Assembly (NCBI GenBank): GCA_947652605.1
Contig: OX393583.1
Coordinates: forward strand, 8,907,222-8,971,221
DNA: 64,000 nt
Source of the DNA: Elmis aenea
Taxonomy: Eukaryota; Arthropoda; Insecta; Coleoptera; Elmidae
Direction of reading: 5' to 3'
The notes under the pieces were generated by a model. That model made no database searches and was not told where the DNA came from. It saw nothing but the letters and a program-made list of their open reading frames with translations. Of this stretch, positions 27,801 through 39,800 are shown one piece after another (position 1 is the stretch's first letter; every line of letters begins with the position of its first letter). Both the position numbers and the translations under genes were made by a program.

Positions 27801-30800
27801 AAGCCCAAAGCGCCTACGAAAATGCCATGGCTAAACACAAGCAAGATAATTCTATGGGTCCTCTATCGGCCTACACTCAACGTGAGGTTCTTCTTTGGAC
27901 GGAACATTGGATAAGGTAAGTTTTGCTACACGTCCAGAAGCTAATGATGGAGGTTCCATGGCAAGATTTATTCGGTTGGGATCGAAATGGTTCCGGCTAA
28001 AGAACTTTTTGTTAAGTAGATAGGTAATCGGTTCGTTCTTTCTGTGCAGATGTGCCAAGGAATTGAATCAGTGGGAGATTCTTCTGGAGTATGCGAAAAA
28101 TGGTGTTTACGATCCTTACCTCATGCTCGAGAGTTCGTGGAGGATTCCAGCTTGGGACGTGATGAAGGAAGCCTTATCCAATGTCGAGTTCAACTGTCCC
28201 AAAGAATTAGCTTGGAAGGTATGTAATGTACACACAGTACCTATGTAGCACTATTTTTTCCCACCTCTAGGACCTCAATAATTGTAAGAGATACAGAGAC
28301 AGTTAAAAGGCAAGAATTAAATAATTTTTTAAATTTCGTGTAATCCAAACTGTTTTGAAAATAAAAGAAAAAAACTGAAGTATTCAGCTTTTAATTATCC
28401 TGAATAATTCTTTCGTTTTTTTGGTCAGGTTAATTTTATGTGAATGTTTTTTTTTTGTTTGAAGTGTGAGCAACTGAACATTTGTTTTTTTGGATCTCTT
28501 CAAATGTTTTCTAGTAGGTGATAGTCAACTGTTTTATTTCTTATAGACGCTATATCGAATTTTCACAATAATGTACGAAAAATATAACTGTACAACCAGG
28601 GCTGCGGAGTCGGTAAAAAAAAAGTCGACTCCAACTCCTGATAATTTTAGAAGTTTGACTCCGACCCCGACAAAATTAAATACTAAGACATTTTATGGTG
28701 TGTAATATAAAAAAAGTAATATAATCAAATTATTTAAAATTTGAGTTTAAATTTTGTGGCAAAGGACCACCTCGCAATTTTTTGTTGTGCTCAGAGTCGG
28801 TACATTTTTTCCGACTTTGACTCCACTGACCAGAAATTCCTCCTAAACTCCGACTCCACAGCCCTGTGTACAACATCGTATATCATAGCATTGTTTTTTT
28901 TTTGTTGTTAAATGTGTGAAAAATTATAAAAAATTAAAAAGTTCATTATCGCTCGGAAAACATTTGAATTGAAGAGGTTCTGAAAATAAAAGGAAACTGA
29001 AAAAGTCAATTTTTAATTTTTCCCTATATCTCTATTGTTTTTTGGCACAATTTCATGTACTTATCGAATTTGAGCAACTAAATGGTGGCATTTGTTTTTT
29101 GATGTTTCTTCAAATGTTTTCTAGAAGGTGGTAGTCAACTGTTTTATTTGTTACAGAGCTCATATCAATTTTTACAATAATAAAAAAAAAATATAACTGT
29201 TGTGTATAATATCGTATATCATAGCATTGTTTTTTGTTATTAAATGTGTGAAAAATTATAAAAATGAAAGTTGAATATCACCTGGAAAACATTTGAATTT
29301 AAGAGGTTCTGAAAATAAAAGGAAAACACTGAAAAATTCAATTTTCAATTTTCCCCACTATCTCTTGTTTGGTGTAATTATGTTTGTTTTTTTTTTTAAT
29401 TTAATCCCTAATAGAGTTTTATTATAATTTTATGTAAATTAAGTATTTTATGTTATGGAATGTTAGCAGCTAAACGGTGGCATGAGTTTTTTGATGTCTC
29501 TTCAAATCTTTTCTAGAATGTGACAGTCAGCTGTTTTATTTCTTATAGATGCCATATTCAATTTTTACAATAATGTATGAAAAATATAATTTTGTGTATA
29601 ATATTGTATATAATACCATTGTTGATTTGTTATTAATAATGTGAATGTTTATAAAAAATTAAACATTTCACTATCGCCTTGAAAATATCTGAATTGAAGA
29701 GATATCAATCAACCAATGCCTACTTATATTACATAATGTAAATATACCCATTTTTGTAAAGTTATCTGTAGAAAAACAGGAGATATACTCAAAAAAATAA
29801 TTATTCATGTTTTGGCTTTTATTTTTGGAACAGAAATTTGAAAACAGATGGCTCAAAAATGTGCGCATTTTTGCCAATTTATTTCATTCTTTTGCCGAAA
29901 TCTTAGAAGTGAAAAAGTATAGTATGTTTTTAACAATATTTGATATTTTTGTATGAAGTAATGTTCGAGAAATTGTCACAATTTGATCATATTTTTAAAA
30001 TTTTTGTATCTTATAGGTCACTCTGTATGGAGGATTTTTGCTGATCTGCAATCCCGAAGATAAGCCCCTCAAATTTGCCGAACGTTACGTGGAGACCGCC
30101 ACCATGATGTGTCTGAGTGAGTGGCGTCGCCTGCCTCACATAGTTAGCCATATCCATCTGCCGTTTTTGCAAGCCGCTCAACAGGTATGTTTTGTTTTTA
30201 CTGCTTCCCTGTTTATTACTGCTGTTTACTGCTTCTCTGTATGTTATTTTCTGAATTCAATATTTGTGATTTTTCAATTGTTACCCCCCCCCCCCAAAAA
30301 GAATCAAAAGAAGTGAGATCTAGAGATCTTGGAGGACATTCAAAAGCTTTTTTGGCAACTTTCCTAGTGACAAGAAAATTCATTGAAACTAAATTTATTT
30401 TATTGCAACAGAATTTTCACTCCTACCTTTCAAATGTGAAAAAGGAAATTAAAATTGCATATGTTGTTTATGAAATATAATTTTTTAACAGGTTTATATG
30501 TGATTTGTAAACACTCTGTGCAGCGCCGGTTCTGGCCTGTTAGTAGTCTGCGTGCGAGTATTAATTACATTTTTATATTTTGAGTTTATGTAATTTATAT
30601 TGAAAATACACTAACTAGATTACAGGGTGGATCAAATTCAAATGTTTTACTGGTTACCTATCTCGATTACCGCAATAGTTAGTGAAAATCTATTTTTTTT
30701 ATCGCTTTTCATTATGGCACTACAGATGAAAAATGAAATTTCATCGTTTTTTTAAATTTATTTGCCTGACAGGATAGACATTCGCTAAGATTTTATTTTT

Positions 30801-33800
30801 AATAATTAAGATAAGTGATTTTTTAATTAAATTCATATACGTGGTGTATCAAAATTATGGTAACACACTTTAAAAATTTACATATATAAACAGCATACGC
30901 AGTTTTAATTTTTTTGGTCACATTTTAAAGCTAATAAACAATTTTTTTTACAATAATGTACGGTGTGGTCCAAATTCGATGGGATTGCATGGGTATCTCG
31001 GTTAATATTTAAGATAGAGAAACGGTCAAAAATGTGCAGTTTTTTGAGACAAACTCAGAACCGTTTTCAAAAATATTCTATCATTTCCGGTTTTCGAGTT
31101 ATCGAATAAAAAGTGTTTTTTTGTCATATTAATAATGTCACATCTCCGTTATTGTTGTAAATATCAAAAATATTAATTAAGATTATTTTTGGATATTTTT
31201 ATGTTGAATTTGATTATACTAAAAAAAAAAATTTACGCTCGCCGTTAAAAAGTTATGACACAAACTTACCTTTTTTTAAATGGAAACGATAGTTGGCTAT
31301 GACCTATTTAAATTCCTTATTTTTTTCTCATTCCAAATATATAAGGGTCGATGTATTTATTTTTAATATTACGCAAGTTATGAAGGTTTTTTAGGTTTTT
31401 TTTCTAAGAAAATCATAGTAGGCTGTGAAATCAAAAAATAAACAAGGTGTAAAACCTTATAAAACTCATGTGGTACAAGTTACCAAGGTTTTTTAATTTG
31501 CTATTGAGATAAATACGAAATTTTTTGAACATAAGATAAACAACAATATCCTACATTACTGCTGATACCGACTATATCGTTGTTTTCTTATTTTCAAATA
31601 TTTACAATGTTTATCTCCACAACAAATTAAAAAACCTTGGTAACTTGTACCACATGAGTTTTGTAAGGTTTTACACCTTGTTTGGTTTTTGTTTTCATAG
31701 CCTACTATGATTTTCTTAGAAAAAAAACCTAAAAAACCTTCATAACTTGCGTAATATTAAAAATAAATACATCGACCCTTATATATTTGGAATGAGAAAA
31801 AAATAAGGAATTTAAATAGGTCATAGGTCCATTTAAAAAAAGGTAAGTTTGTGTCATAACTTTTTAACGGCGAGCGTAAAAATATTTTTTTTAGTATAAG
31901 CAAATTAAACATAAAAATATCCAAAAATAATCTTAATAAATATTTTTGATATTTACAACAATAACGGAGATATGACACATTATTAATATGACAAAAAAAC
32001 ACTTTTTATTCGATAACTCGAAAACCGGAAATGATAGAATATTTTTGAAAACTGTTCCGAGTTTGTCTCAAAAAACTGCACGTTTTTGGTCATTTAACCG
32101 TTTCTCTATCTTAAATATTAACCGAGATACCCATGCAATCCCATCGAATTTGGACCACCCTGTAAATGTGTGCTTCCGTGTATATTATTTTCTGAATTCA
32201 ATATTTGTGATTTTTCAATTGTTCCTGCCCAAAAAGATTCAAAAGAGGCGAGATCTGGAGATCTTGGAGGGATTCAAAAGCTTTTTTGGCAACTTTCCTA
32301 GTGACAAGAAAATTCATTGAAACTGAATCTATTTTATTAATGTTTTCACTCCTACCTTTCAAATGTGAAAAAGGAAATTAAAAATAACATTTTTATATTT
32401 AGAGTTTAGGTAATTTATATTGAAAATACACTAAATAGATTACAGGGTGGACCAAATTGAATGTTTTACTGGTTACCTATTTCGATTACCATAATAGTTA
32501 GCGAAAATCTATTTTTTTGAGAAAAGAACACCAGTATAATTAGATTTTTTATATCGCTTTTCATTTTGGCACTACAGATGAAAAATGAAATTTCATAATT
32601 TTTGAAAATTTACTATAACTTCTTTGTTTACTAAAATAGAACAAGAAGTTATTAAGGTTTTTGATTAACATTTCGATGCTTAATTTAAAAACAAAATTGA
32701 AACTTCAAGTCTGTCGCCCATGAGAAATTAAAAAGTTGGTACCCATAAAACAAAACAGAATCGGCACAGCAAAAAATTGATGGCACCATTAAAAGTAAAA
32801 TAAAAAGTGGCCAAGTAAAAGTTTTCACAAATTTAAAAAAAAAATTATAAAAAAGTTATAGCAAAAAAACGAAGTTTTTCCAGTTTTTTTCAATTTTTTC
32901 AAAAACAGTTGAAGGTATTTCAAATCTGTTTTGATAATATTAATGAGCATAAAATTTAGCAACTTTGCCAAGTTTAAACCTACCCTCTATCTTCAGTAAC
33001 TAGCGAGATCCCCACGGTCGTCCTCGAATTTAAATCACCCTGTATACTGTATTTAAATTTTTTTTAAATATTTATTTGTGATTTTACAGATTATGGAATT
33101 GCAAGAGGCCTACCAAATACACAAAGGCCTCTTACAGGGGCATCAGAATTCACTACACGACATGAAAGCCATAGTTAAAACTTGGCGCAATCGTCTGCCA
33201 GTTATTGCCGACGACCTGACCCACTGGAACAACATCTTCACGTGGAGGCAGCACCATTACCAGTTCATCGTCAGCCATTACGAAAATTTACGTGAAACGA
33301 GTCACACCAATTCCATGCTCGGGGTCCATGCATCTGCGCAGGTATTTGAACATTTCTTAAGTCGTTGCCTCTTTGTCTATCTGTTTATTTCGTTAACAAG
33401 TCGAGACTGACTTTGGTTCGTCTCACATGAGTTCAAAAACCGTGTTCTTCATTTTAAATTGTTGATATTATTTTGACCGATAATTAAAAGTGTTCGTCTT
33501 CTCTCCTGGATTATTCCTGTTTTTATGCTCCCTTCATTTACAGTACTTACAATTATCCGTATATCAATGAAATGAGAAAAAAAATTATTTATGATGAGGT
33601 AATAGCCATCTATGATTGTTATTTAAAACAATGTTTTATTTATACAGGGTGTTTCGTAAAAAATGCAAAAAAATTCTGGTGGTGATTCCTTTTTGAAAAT
33701 TAAGGGGGGTCTTTTATCTAAAAATTTTTCTTTAGACGTCTCTTTTCGGAGTTACACCCCCCTATAGGTGAGCGGTAAAATTAGGGTTTTATTTTATTTC

Positions 33801-36800
33801 TCAAATTTGGATAAATGTAGGATAATGATATTTGGTAGAAGTTTTATACTTATTGAAAGGTTTCCCTTGGTATTATTTTTCATCGTCTCCCATCTTCACA
33901 GGGGGCTGAAAAGTACGACCTCTGGCGCTTTTTTAATCAGAACTTTTTGGTGGGTTGAAATTTCGCAATTAAAAATATTTTTTTTTAAAGCTTGGTTTCT
34001 TTAAAAACTTTTTTTATGCTTTAGTTTTTTTCGTAAAACGTACCTTTTTTGAGTAAAAAATAAAATAAGTAAACATGAACCAACAAATATTCCTATATAA
34101 AACAATTCGTTTTGGTGGTTGCCATGGTTTGTTTATGTTCGTTGGATAGAATTGACGGGCGTTTTAGCGTTGCCGCCACATAAACGTCAAAATGAATTAC
34201 ACCCATCAATTATACCCATTATGAACATAAACAAACCATGGCAACCACCACAATGAATCGTTTTATATTAGAATATTTCATGGTTCATGTTTACTTATTT
34301 TATTTTTTACTCAAAAACCGTAGGTTTTACGAGAAAAGTTAAAAAACAATTTTTTTTTTAATAAATCCAGCCTTTAAAACAAAATTTTTAAATTGCAAAA
34401 TTTCGACCGACCAAAAAGTTCTGATTAAAAAACCACCAGGGGTCGCACTTTTCAGCCCCCTGTGAAGGTGGTAGATGATTAAAAAGATAACTTTAGGAAA
34501 CCTTTTAATAAGTATAAAACATCTACCAAATATCATTCTCCTACATATAACCAAATTTGAGAAATAAAATAAAAACCTAATCTTACCGCTCCGCTTTAGG
34601 GGGGTGTAACTACAAAAAAATACGTCTAAGGAAAAAATGTTACATAAAAGACCCTCCTTAATTTTCGATAAGGAATCACCACCCAAATTTTTTCGCATTT
34701 TTTACGAAACACCCTGTATACAGGGTATCCCAGTTTGGTGTTTGCACCCTTATTAGTACTAAACCATTTAACAGGATAATAAAACTGGTACGCTTATATC
34801 GTAAACAATTGAACATCTCTTGGCACTACTTCGACGTGCATTTATTCATTTGTTTATCTGTTGTGTCGTCATTTTTTTCAAATTGCACCTTGAGCCGAGT
34901 TGGACATCATTTTAAAGAAAATTTCTTTCTTAATATTAGTTAAAATATTAGCAATTTTATCATAATCTGCAAACAGTTGTTTAAAAATCATGTTTTTTTA
35001 CACTTTCCTTAAAAGCTGGCAACACTGGTTACATTTTTGACGTGCTATTGAACTTCCCATGTAATTCTGTCCAACTTGCTAATTAAACCGATTATTTAAT
35101 TATTATCATAATAACTTTACCCATGTAGCACATTAGTTTTATGTCACCCTGTATACAGGGTGTCCCAGATAACATTTCCAGCATGGGGATCTCGCTTTTT
35201 ATAAGAGATACAGGTTTGTTTAAATTAAATGAATTATTCCTTAGTATGAGAGGAGCCACAATCAATTTTTAAAAGTACAAAATTCCTCGTGCTTCAGATG
35301 TTATAGCAAAATATAATATGAAAATGTCGAATTTCTTTTTTCTCTCATAACTTTTTTGTGTTAATCATAAGAACAATTGTATTTGTACTTTCTGAAGGTA
35401 CTTTTTAATGGAGAATGTAACTGTTATTTTAGTTTTTTTTTTATCATTTACCATTTTAGAGATATTACCCCTAAGTTAATTTTTTTTCTTATGGGCCGTG
35501 AAGGTGACTATGGAATAGCTAATATGTTTTTTTTCCTCTTTTAATAAATGAGATATAACTTGCTATGCCTATTTTTATAAATTAGTCACAAAATCAAGAA
35601 AAATCGTATTTTACCAATCACTTATCAAGCTGTCTATGAAAATAAAAACAAAAGCAAACTAAATAAATGTTAGATGACAGTATCAATTGTCTGCGGTATC
35701 ATTTATTGAAATTTATAGCATTGTTGTGTAATTTGATAGTCCTTGTGGTAATTGTTATAATTGTTGCTACATTTAAAAATAACGAAAATTTTGGCATGTT
35801 GAGATGCTACATTCTTTGCCATAAAAACTGGGTAGAAGCTGAGCGAATATACTCAGAGCTGTATCCCGAGAGACGGCAAGGAAGTGCGCGTAATTACAGA
35901 AATTTGGAAATAAATTTAAAAGGATATGGTTTCTTCCACAAACCAACCCAAAATTTAAAACAAATCGATGAAGAGTTAGAATTATTTGTGTTTACACAGT
36001 TTCTATGGCAAAGAATGTAGCATCTCAACATGTAAATTTTTTTATTAGTTGTAAATCTGACCATAATTATTATATGTTAACAAATTGGTGACAAACAGTG
36101 ACGTAGGCAGAATGCTTCCATGGGGGGGGTTAATAAACGCAAAAAGAGCTGAGGACCTATTTTTTTAGGTCACCACTCTCTTTCAAGTTTTTTTAGCAGC
36201 AGGGTGTTTGATGATTTTATCATGGAGGGGGGTTAATAAACGGTAAAAAGAGCCGAAGACCTTTTTTTTGCTACAAAATTTACAGGTCTCTAAGGACAAA
36301 TTGCGAACCTATGGGGGGTCTGACCCCCCTTCCTACGCCACTGGTTACAAAGGCTATCGAATTACACAACAATGCTATAAAATTTCAATAAATGATACGG
36401 TAGACCAGGGGTCGTCAAACTTTTTTGATCATCGACCCCTATATAATTTTTCAAAATCTCCATCGACCCCCATAAAAGTAATTTTCAGTTAATTAAAATA
36501 AAACTATCTATTAGGTGCTGTGTTTGTACATTTATTTTATGATTTTAAACATTTATTAAAGTAATTTTATATTGTGTAACAATAGTTTTATGAAAAATAT
36601 CTTAATGTTGAAATATTAATACCTTAATATTTATTAAATAATTAGTAATTATAAATAAGTAAAAATAATAAGTAAAGTAACTACAGCCAGAAGTGCAGAG
36701 TTAGCGCCACTGCACGCTGGTACGTAAATACTTGTTTCACCCGAATAAATATACGTTTATTAATTTATTTTCTATAAAGAAACTGATATTAAGTCAATTA

Positions 36801-39800
36801 TAAAAACATTCACAAATTTTACATACGCAGTTAGGTATGTGTGATTTGCGTATGAAGAATTGTTTTTCCTTCGACCCCCTGGCTCTGATTGACCCCTACT
36901 TTTGTTAAATAGACCCCTGGGGGTCTATATAGACCACTTTGGCGACCTCTGCCGTAGACAAATGGGCATTATTTAATTAGTTGTTTTTGTTTCTTTTTTA
37001 TAGATAGCTTGATAAGTGATTGGTAAAATACGATTTTTCTTGATTTTGTGACTTATTTATAAAAATAGGTACAGCAAGTAATATCTCATTGAAAAGAGAA
37101 AAAAAAGCACATATAACTTTTCCATAGCCAACTTCGCGACCCATAAGAAAAAATGAACTTGGGGGTAATATCTCAAAAATGGTAAGTGATAAAAAAAAAC
37201 TAAAATAACAGTTACATTCTACATTAAAAAGTACCCGAAGAAAGTGCTAATAAAATTAACCTAGTGAATAAAACAAAAAAGTTGTGGGAGAAAAAAAAAG
37301 AACATCAAATTTTTCATATTTTTTGCTATAACATCTGAAGCACGAGGAATTTTGTACTTTTAAAAATTGATTGTGGTTCCTCTCATACTAGGGAATAATT
37401 CATCTAATTTAAAGAAACCTGTATCTCTTATAATAAGCGAGATCCCCATGCTGAAAATATAATCTGGGCATGGGCGTCCACAGAAAATTTTCCAGGGGGG
37501 GGCAAACCATAGAGACTAATAATAATATGTATATATACATTTTAATTTAATTGTTTAATTTTGATGATTTGTTTTTACAAGTACTATTTTTTACTCAATC
37601 CCAGGGGAGGGCAAGTGCCCCGTTTGCCCCTCCCTGCGGACGCCCATGAATTTGGGATACCATGTATGTCATTGGATTCGTAATATTTAATTAATGTGAA
37701 CACAAAATTCATTGAATTAATTGAGTTCTGTGTAAATTTGCCAATAACCAGAATTTTTTTATAATCCCACCAAATCCTGTTTTGAATCCTTGTATTTTTG
37801 TCTAACCTGTCCTTTCTCCTTTTTATTTTCCTCAGGACTATCTTTTTGATGAAGAAGTTTTTTTATTGGAGTATTATTTAATACCAGATCATCAAGAATT
37901 TAAATTTAATATACAAAATATTGAGAAACTAGTTCCAGCTGTAAGTTTGTATATTATAATTAAAATGATTTGATTATTGTGCCATCAATCGTTTTTGCAT
38001 TTGAATTCTAGTGTTTTAATGTTCTTCAATTAATTTTAGTCGATAATACACTTCGGAAAAATAGCGAGGAAACACAAAATGACCAACGTCTGTCTGGAAT
38101 CGTTGAACAGGATATATACTATAGCTAGTGTGCCGATTGTCGACTGTTTCCAAAAAATCAGACAGCAGGTGAAGTGTTACCTACAGATGGCGTCCCTGAA
38201 CAACAAGAACGAACTGCAAGAGGGCTTGGAAGTTATCAATAATACCAACGTGAAATATTTCACCAAGGAAATGACGGCAGAATTTTATGCACTGAAAGGA
38301 ATGCTGTACCATCTAAGTAGTGAGTACTTTGAAAAAAATTTTAACCTCCAGTCGTTGAGTTATTGTTGAATGTGTGCATTTTTAATGCAAACGAAGTTCT
38401 TTTGTTTTTGAAGTGTTGTGCTATTAAATCACTAAAAAATTATGTAAAATTGCAGGATGCGCTTTTTGGATCTCAAAAATTTTGATTCTAAATATATTTT
38501 GAGTTAAAAATTTGTTGAAGAGATTAAAAAAGTTTAAATTACTATTTTTAATCATTGTATGCAGCTTTTTTTTTTGTTTAATAACATACAGTGCGCGGCA
38601 AAAGTATGGAATACATTTATTAAAATCGAAACAATTTTTTTTAAAAATATTTTTTAAGAACTTAATTCTTGATCTTTATTTGTTTTTTGAGTAATGATGT
38701 CCTTGACTGTTTTTATTAAATGGTAACACCCATATTTTTGTCTTGATTCTGATAAGGCTTTTAATTCTCCAAATGACAGTATAAAAATTTTGTCAACCTT
38801 ATATAGGGTGATTGATTGGGACCGTGCATCAAAAATATATGGAGAATGAAAAAGGGTAATGATCCGAAATTTTGGTTATGGCCATAACGGCATATGATCG
38901 GTTTAACGAAAATATTTTCAAGATGGCGGCACTTCCGGAAATACTGGAAGTTGACATCTACTTTCTTATTTCAAATACAATGGTCTATTTTTTATTACGT
39001 TTTTGGATTTAAAACGTTATTTTAGAGGGATTTTTGATAGCATTCCCTATACCCAAGTGCAGTAGATTTTTAGATTTTTGGACTTTTTTAAAAAAATTTT
39101 GATTTTCGTCGCAATGCTTAATATTATCTACCGCCTCCGTTTTTGAAGTTAAAACGCTTAAATTGAGACTATGCATAGAAGAAACTTTGTAGTACATCCT
39201 GGAATTTTTGCAATCGATGCATTACTTACAGGGTGGTCAAAATTTAATTTTCTTTTAATACAACTTTAGACCACTAAAACTCGTTTTTTTCAAATACAAT
39301 GCCCAAACTTTTTTTTCATTTTTTAACGCAAAATTACATTTTGCTTCAATCTGTATTAGCGTTTCCTATACCTATCTGCAAAAATTTTCGAGTTATTAAG
39401 AATTTTTGATAAAGTTAAGAGAAACTGCAACATTTTTAAGTAGTAAGCCTTGGAAATGACAACAAATGCCAATAATAATAATAACTGTCAAACACTTTTA
39501 TCGCGTTTGTCTGAAGTATCCATGAAAATGGAATACTAAGAGTATTCAAACAGATATTTTGAACTGATAAGAAAATTGAAAAACCTAATAGTTATTATTA
39601 ACAAAAATTAATCAAACAGCAGAGAATATTCTCACTGGGTGGTTGAGGGACATACGTAACATCCACAGAAATTAAATGTGTGGACAGGAATATTCGACAA
39701 TAGGCCCGATTTTCTTTAAAGAAAACCTCACAGGAAAAAGGCACTTGAAGTTTTTGAGGAAGGAACTTTTACCTCGATTGCGTGTCCACCAAGGTCTCCA

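Larger units (their letters stand above)
35154..37666. mobile_element. long-TIR element with DUF4817-like ORF and three nested MITEs
   Basis: The left arm begins TACAGGGTGTCCCAGATAAC (35154 to about 35650). The right arm (about 36990-37666) ends GGATACCATGTA. The arms pair through GATAGCTTGATAAGTGATTGG and AGCGAGATCCCCATGCTG. The interior holds the ORF at 35667-36020. hAT MITEs are inserted at 36096-36343, 36406-36951 and 37469-37648, so the original element was about 1.5 kb. Confidence 0.88.

Noticed and set aside
31757..32320. ORFs of 81 and 110 aa on both strands
   Set aside because: They lie in the arms of a fold-back element and its flanking duplication, and have no protein motifs.
35667..36020. 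Membrane protein suggested by a hydrophobic stretch
   Set aside because: The ORF sits inside a transposon, and its conserved part is a DUF4817-like helix-turn-helix. The hydrophobic run is AT-rich leader sequence.
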